Shown: positions 43,113 to 52,111 of the stretch, one piece after another
How positions within the stretch are numbered: the stretch's first letter is position 1
Layout of the letters: the number at the start of each line of letters is the position of its first letter
DNA from: Panacagrimonas sp041603235
GTDB taxonomy: Bacteria > Pseudomonadota > Gammaproteobacteria > Nevskiales > Nevskiaceae
Assembly (NCBI GenBank): GCA_041603235.1
Contig: JBFIES010000011.1
Location: forward strand, 85,118 to 149,117
Direction of reading: 5' to 3'
Length of the DNA stretch: 64,000 nt
Notes under the pieces: model-generated
Database searches by the model: none
What the model was told of the DNA's origin: nothing
Seen by the model: the letters and a program-made list of their open reading frames with translations, nothing else
Translations under genes and position numbers: made by a program

Positions 43113-43884
43113 TGCGCACAGCCGGGCTCCGGCCGGCGTCAGCAGTATCAACGGGACGCCGGGACGAACCCCGCCCAAATCCAAGAGAAGACCGAGCCCT
43201 GAAGTCCGCCATTTGCTCTGGCGATATGTCACGCACAACCCGAGGGGGCTCGGGCGGCAGAAGTGCCCGGACGCGTCGGTGCCAGTCGCAGAACTCTGGG
43301 TGGTCATCGCTTTTGGGTGATCCGGACAGGGCGTAGCGCAGCCCAAACCAGTGGTCATGCTCGGGATCTGCGTGCTCGCAACGGATGGCCACCACCTTCT
43401 CGAAACCGCGTAGCAAACGCGCCATCGGTTCGGGCTGCCTGATGGCCAATGCGTCCTGAAAGGCCTTCCAGAACCAGCGTCCATCGGGCACACATCCGGG
43501 GATGCTGAATGCTGTGTAGGCCGTCAGCAAGCGGGCCGTCTCACTGCCAATGCCGCTGTGATGCCGTGCTTCCTGCGCCCATCGCATCTGGATCAGCGCG
43601 CGGACCGGCGGCGGGCAATCGCCGTCCTGCCGAATCCGATCCTGAGCCCGTCGCAGCGCCCGATTCTGCAGGGCGATCGACCCACTGCAGGGGCAGGCCC
43701 ACGCCAGGGCATCGTAATAAGCGTCGTCAATGCCCATCTCGGAAAAACTGCGGGACCCGATACGGGATTTGACGGCGATGATGAAGTCCGTGACCGCTCC
43801 CGCACGACGCTGCTCCAGCGATTGATGCAACTGCGCTTCCAGGTCCGCGAGCATGGCATGGGCCTGAGGATAGGGGGTATGCAT
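43087..43884 (-). CDS. Hypothetical soluble protein
   Basis: A 265-residue protein from an ATG at 43884 (another in-frame ATG at 43905). Helix-rich with HAMLADLEAQLHQSLEQRRAGAV at the start and SEMGIDDAYYDALAWACPCSG near residue 50. No signal peptide. I do not recognise the family. The last ~15 codons read through the dispersed repeat near 43111, so the true end may be a later fusion to that repeat. Confidence 0.5.
   Translation of the reverse strand: MHTPYPQAHAMLADLEAQLHQSLEQRRAGAVTDFIIAVKSRIGSRSFSEMGIDDAYYDALAWACPCSGSIALQNRALRRAQDRIRQDGDCPPPVRALIQMRWAQEARHHSGIGSETARLLTAYTAFSIPGCVPDGRWFWKAFQDALAIRQPEPMARLLRGFEKVVAIRCEHADPEHDHWFGLRYALSGSPKSDDHPEFCDWHRRVRALLPPEPPRVVRDISPEQMADFRARSSLGFGRGSSRRPVDTADAGRSPAVRIMGPWKLP
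43111..43129. repeat. Dispersed intergenic repeat, copy 1
   Basis: GATGCGCACAGCCGGGCTC, with a further shared GCGTCAGC a few bases on; also at 44646-44664. It lies at a gene 3' end and can form a small GC-rich stem, as REP-type elements do. Confidence 0.6.
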
Positions 43885-43997
43885 GGCCCGATTATTGTAG
43901 GTCATTGCCTTGTGACCAAAATCCCCAACTGATAGCTTCGTTCAGTACTTTGGCCTTTGTCAGCAAAGAATTGAGGTGCCCGCAGGAGAGCCCGACA

Positions 43998-44573
43998 ATG
44001 ACCCACGCAAAGATTCGAATAAGCAGCCTAATTGTCCCTGTGTTGTTTGCACTCTATCAGCCTGCCACGTTTGCCTTTAGCGCCAACGTAGGACTATTCG
44101 TTGATGATGAGTACCACGAAGTGATCGTGCCAAACTTTCTCATTTTTGATGAGGACAATGCGCCAAAGTTGAATTTGAACGCGAGAGTTAAAGACCCCGA
44201 CCAAATCGTGATCGATGCCATCAAGCCAGGCATACCCATTCACATTGAGTCCACCCAGAAGCAAATTGCAGGTGAACTAGCCAAGTATCCTGAATCGTGT
44301 CGAGATGATTTGGTGCTGGATCTCATGATCGAGCCAGTGGTGAACATTGATCGCTACCTGCCCAATGTTAAAGACAAACGAAGAATTACCATGATCAATA
44401 TCTACGGGTGCCTCGCTCGCACTCCACTGGAATGCAGTTACGCCCTAAGCGACAACGGTGCCATCACCTTCGACATCGGCGACCTCACAAAACACCTTAA
44501 ATTCTGCAGACTCGCCCTCGAACGCGACATCAAAGCCGGCAAGCCCTTCGCCGCGCGCGAAGCTGCCCGGTAA
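43998..44573 (+). CDS. Exported protein of unknown function
   Basis: A 191-residue protein; AGGAG before the ATG at 43998 fixes the start. Signal peptide RISSLIVPVLFALYQPATFAFSA, then a mature part with cysteines in PESCRDDLVLDL, IYGCLARTPLECSY and LKFCRLAL. Two copies of an Asp/Asn-rich beta pattern are possible. The family is not recognised. It is part of a run of exported orphans. Confidence 0.6.
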   Translation: MTHAKIRISSLIVPVLFALYQPATFAFSANVGLFVDDEYHEVIVPNFLIFDEDNAPKLNLNARVKDPDQIVIDAIKPGIPIHIESTQKQIAGELAKYPESCRDDLVLDLMIEPVVNIDRYLPNVKDKRRITMINIYGCLARTPLECSYALSDNGAITFDIGDLTKHLKFCRLALERDIKAGKPFAAREAAR

Positions 44574-44645
44574 TTCCCCCTCCTTTTTCTGCCCTCTCTT
44601 GGAAAGCGTCTCACCAGAACGGACAACGATGCGGACAGCGGGGGT

Positions 44646-44664
44646 GATGCGCACAGCCGGGCTC
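44646..44664. repeat. Dispersed intergenic repeat, copy 2
   Basis: Nineteen bases identical to 43111-43129, 73 bases after the preceding stop. Just upstream a diverged half-copy (ATGCGGACAGCGGG) precedes it. Confidence 0.6.
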
Positions 44665-44699
44665 GAGTCCGCGTCAGCCGGATTCACGCAACGCCAGGA

Positions 44700-44872
44700 C
44701 CCGGCCCGCCCGGGCGCTGGCCGGGGACGAAAAGGTGCCAGCCCAGAACCCGCTGCCCGCCCTGCGACAACGCCGCTGGCACGACACGGACACGGGCCGT
44801 ACGCGGGTCATCAAGCCGGATCGGGTGAAGTTGCCAGATGACGATCAGGCGGCGAAATGGCTCAAGCTTTGA
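44700..44872 (+). pseudogene. Gene remnant: C-terminal fragment without a start
   Basis: An open frame ending at a TGA at 44870-44872 encodes LPALRQRRWHDTDTGRTR followed by IKPDRVKLPDDDQAAKWLKL, a coherent C-terminus-like peptide. There is no start or ribosome-binding site; repeat sequence lies directly upstream. I cannot name the parent family. It looks like debris from an earlier insertion or deletion. Confidence 0.35.
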
Positions 44873-44940
44873 GGCGGCTGATCAGCGAGAATGGATGAAA
44901 CATTGCCGCCCATGACGCCAGAAACCCTTTGGGGAGCCCG

Positions 44941-45681
44941 ATGAAACGTCCACTGCGAATCAGCCATCTCCTCATGGCATGCGTGCTTGCCACGCTGTCA
45001 CCGGCGTCGATGGCCGCAGACCCGGACGATGGGCCAACCCTGAAACAGTTCCAGGATGTGGACCCGCCTTATTCGCATCACCCCCTGACAACGCCATTTA
45101 CCTTCACCTGCCATACCCCGCTCGACGAGATCTTCGTGGCATTTGCCACCAGCTGTGACATGCACGGGGTGCCCGGCGTTGATGCAGGCCTTGTCTCTCA
45201 CCACCTTGCGTCTTGCGATCGCGAATCCGAGCGAGACGGCTACAAGCTGTGCGGTCGCTGGTACAGCCAGAGCAGGATCGAACCCTTGTTGCTGGTCCAA
45301 CCAATGACCGAAGGTGCGCTCAATTTCGTTGATGATCCGCTCAGGCTCTACGACGGCATTCAGGACCGGACGCCGATCAAGGATGGTCAAACCAAAATGG
45401 ATCGCTGGTACAAGACCGAAGTGGCCGGGTTCTGCCGATCCAAAACCACCGGGCGTGACCGCATCATCGTGCGACAGCACCCCGGCGCCATGACCATCGA
45501 TTGGTATTTCTACAGCGTAGAAGCCAGCACGGATCGGAAATGGGAATACCGCTTCCTCAAGTTCCTGCAGAACCAAGACCCCTACGAACTCACCGAGCAG
45601 TTCATGCGGTGCGATGCCAAGAATCCCCGGTCAGCGCCTTTTTATCTGGCGCAGATCAGTCCGTGTGAGTGTGTGGAGTAG
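44941..45681 (+). CDS. Exported protein of unknown function
   Basis: A 246-residue protein with GGGGAG before the ATG at 44941. Signal peptide RPLRISHLLMACVLATLSPASMAA. The mature protein has several cysteines (FTCHTPLDE, ATSCDMHGV, ASCDRE, LCGRWY, FCRSK, MRCDAK, SPCECVE), suggesting disulfides in the periplasm or outside. Blocks such as WYKTEVAGFCRSKTTGRD do not match a family I know. Confidence 0.6.
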   Translation: MKRPLRISHLLMACVLATLSPASMAADPDDGPTLKQFQDVDPPYSHHPLTTPFTFTCHTPLDEIFVAFATSCDMHGVPGVDAGLVSHHLASCDRESERDGYKLCGRWYSQSRIEPLLLVQPMTEGALNFVDDPLRLYDGIQDRTPIKDGQTKMDRWYKTEVAGFCRSKTTGRDRIIVRQHPGAMTIDWYFYSVEASTDRKWEYRFLKFLQNQDPYELTEQFMRCDAKNPRSAPFYLAQISPCECVE

Positions 45682-45736
45682 TGACAAAAGGGCACATATG
45701 ACACAAGACAGGCAAGCGTAGGGTCGGGAGGAAATC

Positions 45737-46132
45737 ATGACGGTGCAGGTACTTCGGCTTTCCATTGTTCTGATGTCGTTGCTCCTCGCGTCCGGCATTG
45801 CATCCGCGACATCACGTCCTCCACCGCCTGAAACCAGACACCCGCATTCAAGACCTCAAAGTCCGCTTGAGAGTCAATTTTGTGAGGATCAGCGGCACTA
45901 TGGCGGTGGCACCGATCTATGTAGGGCCATCCGCAGCGGCCGTTACTCCCACGTCAGAACGGTGCAAGGAAAAGGGGGGAGCGCGTCATTCTACTTGGCA
46001 GTTTCGTCGGGCACGGATGGTCAACATGGCCTTTACGACCGAAACGGCAGCTACGTTTGTTCCCCCAGCGGCGGATACGGTGGCCGCGGCAGACGGAACT
46101 GCCCCAGCTGGGTTGAAGGATTGGATTTGTAG
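45737..46132 (+). CDS. Small exported protein
   Basis: A 131-residue protein with a good GGGAGG ribosome-binding site. Signal peptide VLRLSIVLMSLLLASGIASA, a Pro/Arg/His-rich linker, then a Gly-rich, basic C-terminus with cysteines in FCEDQRHYGGGTDLCRAI and VCSPSGGYGGRGRRNC. Size and composition recall small secreted toxins or inhibitors, but no family is recognised. Confidence 0.5.
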   Translation: MTVQVLRLSIVLMSLLLASGIASATSRPPPPETRHPHSRPQSPLESQFCEDQRHYGGGTDLCRAIRSGRYSHVRTVQGKGGSASFYLAVSSGTDGQHGLYDRNGSYVCSPSGGYGGRGRRNCPSWVEGLDL

Positions 46133-46375
46133 TCTCAACCCACACGCCGGAAGGATTGGAAGAATAAAGCTCTGGAGCGCTACCCGATGATGCCGTCTCG
46201 TCCCGATCGCATCCGCTCGCGCCCCAAACCGACACGCAGGTTTGACACCCGCCAGAATCGGCAGATAGGCTCCAGATTAGCGGAGCTTTTACTCCTGATT
46301 CCTGTTGCGAGCGAGGAGGCTGCGCTGCCCGCATATTTCGAAAAGCGCTGTATCAATGCTCAGGAGCTGACCCCG

Positions 46376-46864
46376 ATGGCTAATTCGACAAAGCCTTTAT
46401 TGAGCTGGCAGACATTTGCTTTCTTGGGCGCGTTGCTCACCTGCAGCTGGACTGGGGTCACTGCTCAGGGTGTAGTCGAGCCCAGCGCTGGCGCTGAGCC
46501 GGAATACGCGAACCGTTTACGGTGTCGGATTCAAGGACAAACTGTGACACATAAAGATAATGGCGACACGTCTCCCCCAAGGCCTTTTCAGTCAACAATA
46601 CTCGTAGAGAAATCTTCAGAGAAAATTGAATTTCGAATCGGCGGATACGCTGGCGAAGCTAAATGCACGGACTACGAATGCATTGCTGAGATCAGACCCG
46701 CAGGCGAAAAATCGCTCCACTGTACTTCAACTGCACAAATCGCAGTACTAGACCGGCATTCCCTGCACATGACCCTTAAACGAGAATTTCGCTGCGATAA
46801 AAACGTCGACATAGTACACTCCGGTGAAGGGATCTGCGAGATTTTGACTGCCCCTAAATTTTAG
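46376..46864 (+). CDS. Exported protein of unknown function
   Basis: A 162-residue protein with AGGAG ahead of the ATG at 46376. Signal segment WQTFAFLGALLTCSWTGVTAQ. The mature part is beta-rich with cysteines in RLRCRIQGQ, AKCTDYECIAEI, SLHCTST, EFRCDKN and EGICEIL, likely paired. No family recognised. Its end faces the membrane NTPase gene; only 66 bases lie between. Confidence 0.55.
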   Translation: MANSTKPLLSWQTFAFLGALLTCSWTGVTAQGVVEPSAGAEPEYANRLRCRIQGQTVTHKDNGDTSPPRPFQSTILVEKSSEKIEFRIGGYAGEAKCTDYECIAEIRPAGEKSLHCTSTAQIAVLDRHSLHMTLKREFRCDKNVDIVHSGEGICEILTAPKF

Positions 46865-46930
46865 AGTTTCGCAGTTTGATCAGAGCGCAACCGAGTGAGT
46901 CTTTGACTACTCTCTCACTTTCGATTGCCA

Positions 46931-48244
46931 CTATTGAGCCTGCCGCTCACGTATCTCCCGTAGAATAAATTCCAGCCGTTGTCCCGGACTCATGTACGGC
47001 ACCCAGATCGGGTTGCCCCCGTGCGCATCGTAGAGATCGTACAAAATCGTCGCCATTTGACGCGATTCCGACTCTGAACTCAGCTGGCACTCAGACGGGG
47101 GCGGAAACGGGCGAATAGACTCGAGAACAAACACCATGTCTTTTCTCCCCTTGACGGCTTCAGCTTCCAGAGCCCTAACCAGGCGATCAATTGCCATCTG
47201 GTCAGATTCGCCGGCCTTTCTTTCATCCACCGAGACTAAGCCGGCCAGCCGCTTTCTGAGGTACGCCAAACCATCAAGCGCTCCGCGATCCAGAAAGATG
47301 AAATTTGAAGCTGGCGCGCAATTACCTGCCTTCTTTTGCACTGCCTCAAAGGCCTTCTTCTCAGCCGCGAATTGAATCTTCAAAAGGTCGTTCTGAAATT
47401 GAACGTGTCCTGCAGCATCTCTGATGCTGGCAGGCCTTGGGCCTTGGTTATCTTGCATGTGCGCTGTGGCGGATTGCGGAATTACCGCATGACCTTGGTC
47501 TCTAAGTAAATCAATCAGCGAGCTCTTGCCGCTGCGAGACCCACCCGTCAGCACGACTCCAAAAACACCGGGAAGTGGCGAAGAAGGGGGTCTGAGGCGT
47601 TCGCGAATCAGCCTGCGACGATAAGCGAGATCATCCGCAAGAGTTAAACTGAGAGCTTCAGAATAATCATTGCGGGCTGATTTGGAGGAAATGTGCTTGC
47701 CACTCTGGTGGATCAACCAGCAAACCAACACGCCGAAAGCTGCCTCAAGAACTGTAACGAGAGCAAGCCAACCTGGAACTGATTCGCGACCTTCAGCGTC
47801 GCAATAGATAAGCAGGCCACTTACGACAGTCGCGAACGCATAAACAAGGATAGGCGCTGCGTAAATCAATGCCGCTGGCATCGCTCCGCCACTAGTCCTG
47901 CGGTCGTACATCATCAGATGCAAGGGCGCGAGTCGCTTGTCTCGCAGTTCCAGTTGCAGGCCAACCAAGAAGGACGCGCTGAGTAGACGTTGATACAGGT
48001 CCTGATCCAGCAACCACAAGACGTACATGGCCGATAGATAGAGCGCGAAAAACAGAATGACAGCAACCATCAGATTCAGATGGGAGGGCGAGTACTCCAA
48101 ACCCCAAAGCCCGAGCACGATGCCGATGACCGTGCCCGAAGCTACTGAGATTGTCACAGCCAACTGTCGCAGCGACTGCTGGAGCTTATTGAAATGATGC
48201 TGCTCCTCCAGGCACCGATCCTGCTGGATTTGGCTATCGTGCAT
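46931..48244 (-). CDS. Membrane-anchored P-loop NTPase (AAA_28-like)
   Basis: A 437-residue protein. Four membrane helices are predicted at about residues 29-49, 57-79, 123-147 and 158-179, followed by a cytosolic P-loop domain. Walker A is GGSRSGKSS (234-242), and Asp in FIFLDRGALDGLAYL near 318 fits the DRxxxDGLAY motif of the AAA_28 family (NadR kinase-like). The C-terminus has MVFVLESIRPFPPP. AAA_28 domains are usually soluble; the four-helix membrane module in front is unusual. It is divergent from an exported amidohydrolase operon, with 248 bases between. Confidence 0.75.
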   Translation of the reverse strand: MHDSQIQQDRCLEEQHHFNKLQQSLRQLAVTISVASGTVIGIVLGLWGLEYSPSHLNLMVAVILFFALYLSAMYVLWLLDQDLYQRLLSASFLVGLQLELRDKRLAPLHLMMYDRRTSGGAMPAALIYAAPILVYAFATVVSGLLIYCDAEGRESVPGWLALVTVLEAAFGVLVCWLIHQSGKHISSKSARNDYSEALSLTLADDLAYRRRLIRERLRPPSSPLPGVFGVVLTGGSRSGKSSLIDLLRDQGHAVIPQSATAHMQDNQGPRPASIRDAAGHVQFQNDLLKIQFAAEKKAFEAVQKKAGNCAPASNFIFLDRGALDGLAYLRKRLAGLVSVDERKAGESDQMAIDRLVRALEAEAVKGRKDMVFVLESIRPFPPPSECQLSSESESRQMATILYDLYDAHGGNPIWVPYMSPGQRLEFILREIRERQAQ

Positions 48245-48492
48245 GCGTGGCCCTCTGGGGTTCTATGAAAGCTGATACTGCCTGAGAATGGTTTTGCGAT
48301 AAATGGTGGTTGTGCGACGGTCCGATGCTCCTCCCAGTGCCGTCTCTCGATTATGGGCCTCATGGAGCCATGATCTGGGTAGAATCTGAATGACGTCTCG
48401 CGGCTATTGGCCATGGCTCTCTCTACTGATTTCGAGCGTGCCAAGAGCTGGACAGCTGTGGACGGATAAATTGGATCAGCGTAGGGGAGGGC

Positions 48493-50037
48493 ATGGTGGC
48501 AAGATTCTTGATTGCGTTGATGGTGCTTATGGTCGGCAGTGGTCCTGCGCTTGCCGAGGAGGTGCCGTCTGTCACTATTTGTGAGGCGTCCTACCTCCAA
48601 TCAAAATCCACCTGTACGGTAGATGGATCGAGGACCGATGACATCTGGCTGATCCGTTCAAATATTCTTACCGGCGCCGGTGTCTTGGTCGGTGGATATA
48701 TCCAGTTTTCTGACAAGGGCATAGTGTCAGTGGGATGCAAAGCCCCCACTAAGGAGCCCGACCGTATCTCGAACTGTCCTAGAGCGGTTATCTCTCCTGG
48801 CTGGGTCAACGCGCATGAGCACTTGAAATACAGCCATGCCTACCCGTCGTCCAAGCTGGCCGCCGTTTATGAGCATAGGGACGAGTGGCGCCTGGGAAAA
48901 AATCACAAACGAAAAATTCCCGATCCGAAGCCCATCAGTGAATTTAATTGCCCTTTGGGCAAGCTATGCGTCCTGCTGGGACTGGCGGAAAGTCCGGAAC
49001 AAACAGAAACGGCGCGGGCATGGATTGAACTGCGCCACTTGGTTGCCGGTACTTCGGTGGTCGCTGGCTCAGGCAGTGCAAAAGGCTGGCTGGACAACGC
49101 GGACAGTGGTGACCAGATTGACCTGGAATCAGAAACGTTTCCATTTGCCAGTGACGCTCTGGCAATGTTTGGAAAATTCACTTGCCAGGCTGACAATAAA
49201 GACTGGCCGACCGTCAAGAATATCAAGCCTGGAAAGGCCTACATCGCGCATGTTGGCGAAGGTACCAACTGCGTGGCCAAGAACGAAATTAATGCGTTCC
49301 TGGCCGACCCTCATCTTGAAAAGGCCAGCCGTGTCTCGATCATCCACGCCGTGTCCGCAGACGAAGCGCAGCTTTCCGAGATGGCTTCGCGAAACATATC
49401 GGTGATCTGGTCCCCGCGTTCCAACGCTGCGTTGTACGGGACAACGTTGGATGTACCTGCCGCAAAAAATGCGGGCGTGACCATAGGACTCGGAACAGAT
49501 TGGTCTCCCACAGGTTCGTTCAGCATGCTCGAAGAACTCGCTTGTGCCCGCAAGCTATATGGCGACCAGCTTAGCGAGCAGACTCTTTGGGAAATGGCCA
49601 CGAAGGGGTCTTCCTACGCACTGGGGATCGAAGAGAAGTACGGAGAATTGGCCCGAGGGCGTGCGGCAAGCCTTTTCATGGCGCCGTTGGAATCAGCGAG
49701 CGACGAAGCTGCTCTGGAGCCTGAGCGGTTTTTTGGCTCAGCCACCAAATCAAAGGCACCCTCCATGTTGGGCGTCTGGATACGTGGCAGGTTGGCAGTG
49801 GCCAACCAGTCTTTCGCCGGGGCTATGACGTGTGAGTCCCACAGAATTGGCGATATTTATATTTTCCCGGAGGAAGATCAGGAGCCCGTCTTTGGCAAGA
49901 ATTTTCGAAGGTTTTACGAGACCAATAAAGGCGCCCCGAAGAGGAGCGATTCCATGAAAAGCAGAACTGTGCAGTTATGGGGCGACGAGGCCGAACAGGC
50001 TTCTTGCAATTTGATCAGCACGGCGGAGAAGCGCTAG
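48493..50037 (+). CDS. Exported metal-dependent amidohydrolase
   Basis: A 514-residue protein with a signal peptide (ARFLIALMVLMVGSGPALAE). The metal-dependent hydrolase fold shows its ligands: His108 and His110 in NAHEHLKYSH, His253 in AHVGEGTN, His285 in SIIHAVSAD and Asp336 in LGTDWSPTGS, the layout of cytosine-deaminase/atrazine-hydrolase-like members, which lack the carboxylated lysine. The C-terminus returns to the beta-sandwich (GELARGRAASLFM). GGGAGGG precedes the ATG. The export of such an enzyme, with a co-transcribed membrane protein, suggests action on a periplasmic or outside substrate. Confidence 0.83.
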   Translation: MVARFLIALMVLMVGSGPALAEEVPSVTICEASYLQSKSTCTVDGSRTDDIWLIRSNILTGAGVLVGGYIQFSDKGIVSVGCKAPTKEPDRISNCPRAVISPGWVNAHEHLKYSHAYPSSKLAAVYEHRDEWRLGKNHKRKIPDPKPISEFNCPLGKLCVLLGLAESPEQTETARAWIELRHLVAGTSVVAGSGSAKGWLDNADSGDQIDLESETFPFASDALAMFGKFTCQADNKDWPTVKNIKPGKAYIAHVGEGTNCVAKNEINAFLADPHLEKASRVSIIHAVSADEAQLSEMASRNISVIWSPRSNAALYGTTLDVPAAKNAGVTIGLGTDWSPTGSFSMLEELACARKLYGDQLSEQTLWEMATKGSSYALGIEEKYGELARGRAASLFMAPLESASDEAALEPERFFGSATKSKAPSMLGVWIRGRLAVANQSFAGAMTCESHRIGDIYIFPEEDQEPVFGKNFRRFYETNKGAPKRSDSMKSRTVQLWGDEAEQASCNLISTAEKR

Positions 50038-50047
50038 GGCTTAAGCA

Positions 50048-51046
50048 ATGCTCCAGTCTACGATTGAAGAGGTGTTTGCGCCGATCACGATCGGCATATT
50101 TCTGGTCTTGTCCGGCCTGCTTTTGCTTTGGTTCATTCGTAACGAGCCTATCGAGTACAAGAACACGCCCCCAGGACTCGTACAGATTCTGAGAGCCATT
50201 TACGGACCCTATCTCCCAAAGCCGGGACAGGGCAGGAGCACGATGCTGGGCTTTATGGCAGTCTTTTTGTCATATGGAGCGGGCATCACGCTTCAAGCCT
50301 GGTCCGATGCGATAAAAAGCTATGAATACTCCACGGACATCGATTTGTTTTTCGATCTGCCCGAGGCAGACGTTCTCCGGTGGAGGACATTGATCAATGT
50401 CGAAAGTCAAAGCCTCACGCACGTCGGCAAGTCTATTCTTGCATCTATCTCTAGCGAGCCATATCAGCGCCATTACCTGAACAAGTTCGCCGCCTGTGAG
50501 CACAGCGCCCGTCGCAGAGTCTTTTCGGCAATGACAAAAGATGCTGGTTCAATGATCAACTCATGTGCCGATAAAATTTCTGAGAAAGAATCTTTCTGCA
50601 CCCAGATTATCAGTGACGTCTATTACGAAAGCGTCAATTATGCAAAGCAAGAAAACGACAATTTATATCAGGAGTACCGCAGTCTCAGCGACAAGCAAAA
50701 CTTTTACAGCAGTTGCCACTTTATAACGCTTCGTTTCATGGCAGTTGCGTTGATCGCAACTATATTCCTCGCCATCGCCAAGGCGTCTGGAAGACTCCCA
50801 ATATGTTGGAAAGGCGACGAACAATTCAACCTTCGACTGGTCGTCCGATTGATCTGTCTGCTGTGCATTTATGTGGCACTCATGGGCACATTTGGCTGGT
50901 CCTACGCTAATGCGGGGGACGAAAAATACAAGCGTGTGTTCGGCGGTTACCGCGACCGCGTCGTTCAGTACCCTAGGCCAGAATCGAGAATGCATGAAAT
51001 AACCGAGACGCCAACAACTGCCAACTGCGAGAGGAAAGTCCCATGA
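50048..51046 (+). CDS. Membrane protein of unknown function
   Basis: A 332-residue protein with membrane segments near residues 12-29 (ITIGIFLVLSGLLLLWF), 67-83, about 229-245 (FMAVALIATIFLAIAKA) and 263-286 (VVRLICLLCIYVALMGTFGW). A loop of about 140 residues between the second and third (EADVLRWRTL to SDKQNFYSSCHF) contains several cysteines and is helical. It starts 10 bases after the amidohydrolase stop and overlaps the next gene by four bases, so all three form one operon. Family not recognised. Confidence 0.6.
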   Translation: MLQSTIEEVFAPITIGIFLVLSGLLLLWFIRNEPIEYKNTPPGLVQILRAIYGPYLPKPGQGRSTMLGFMAVFLSYGAGITLQAWSDAIKSYEYSTDIDLFFDLPEADVLRWRTLINVESQSLTHVGKSILASISSEPYQRHYLNKFAACEHSARRRVFSAMTKDAGSMINSCADKISEKESFCTQIISDVYYESVNYAKQENDNLYQEYRSLSDKQNFYSSCHFITLRFMAVALIATIFLAIAKASGRLPICWKGDEQFNLRLVVRLICLLCIYVALMGTFGWSYANAGDEKYKRVFGGYRDRVVQYPRPESRMHEITETPTTANCERKVP

Positions 51047-51897
51047 AGCCAGTGCAGATTCTAGTTAGTCGCTCTCTGACAAAATTTGCGATGGTTCTGT
51101 TGTGCTTGTTGCCCCCGGTCACCCACGCATCCGTAACCCTCAGTTGCGGCGAGAATACCGTCAAGTTGCCTGACGGAGAAGGCTCAAAGCCCTCGGTCAA
51201 CGGCGTCCCCGCAGATGAGTGGAAAGAAACCGACGAACATTTCTTCCTCGCATTCAAGCCCTATGGCGAAAAGTGCTACGCGCCTCATTTTTCTACGATG
51301 TATTTGGCTATGCGCTCCACTTCCAGTACGTTCTATTTGTTTAGCGCTCATATTGAGATCGCGTTTGGCGAGTCAAGAATGCTCAGCTTTGCCGAACATC
51401 AAGGCTATGGAGGAGCGAAAATTCGTACGGAGTACGGTACCGACTTTACTTACGGTTTGTTGACCCAAAGGGGGGCGCTGAACGCGGTGTGCGGTTTTGA
51501 AGTCATTCGCTTGGATCGCTCCAATGGTGAAGCGGAATATCTGCCCCCCGTGAAGGTCTATGAAAGATCTAACCCGGCCTTCGAAGCACCAAAACGATGG
51601 GAATCAGCAGACGGATCGCCTCGAAATGCACCTGATTTGCTCGGAATTTCGCAGGAAACTGTGCTTGCGCCGCCCCACGCAGAGTTGCCAAGTGGGGCCA
51701 GCAACAGTGAATTTTTCTGGAAGGAGTTGGATCGCAGAAAAATAGCGGAACGGCCGCGCATTCATTCCTCGATAGGTTGGAAGTTCTCGAAGAATGCGCT
51801 TATTCTGAGGCACGGATCCCTGCCAAGAACGTATTTCAATAAAACGGGGGACGTAATCAATTGCGAGGTAAAGAAAGCAGTGGATAAATTGTTCTGA
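51043..51897 (+). CDS. Exported protein of unknown function, last gene of amidohydrolase operon
   Basis: A 284-residue protein with a signal peptide (SLTKFAMVLLCLLPPVTHAS) and an ATGA overlap with the upstream membrane protein. The N-terminal half looks beta-rich (VTLSCGENTVKLPDGEG, then HFFLAFKPYGEKC). Ends with DVINCEVKKAVDKLF. No domain recognised. Operon position suggests a periplasmic partner of the amidohydrolase. Confidence 0.58.
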   Translation: MKPVQILVSRSLTKFAMVLLCLLPPVTHASVTLSCGENTVKLPDGEGSKPSVNGVPADEWKETDEHFFLAFKPYGEKCYAPHFSTMYLAMRSTSSTFYLFSAHIEIAFGESRMLSFAEHQGYGGAKIRTEYGTDFTYGLLTQRGALNAVCGFEVIRLDRSNGEAEYLPPVKVYERSNPAFEAPKRWESADGSPRNAPDLLGISQETVLAPPHAELPSGASNSEFFWKELDRRKIAERPRIHSSIGWKFSKNALILRHGSLPRTYFNKTGDVINCEVKKAVDKLF

Positions 51898-52111
51898 GGC
51901 AGGATGAGCAATAGCGACTGATGGCTCGCCCAGTTCGATGAGGGCGCCACCGCTTCTATGCGGATGGGTTTCATTTGTGGGCTCACGCCATTCATGAATT
52001 TGGCCTCCACGCAGATCCTTTTAGTCAGTCGCTATTGCCGATTCGGTAAGGCCGCTTGCATCAATGATTCGAAGCGTTGTTTGTCCACTGAATCATTACG
52101 GCGGCTGTACC

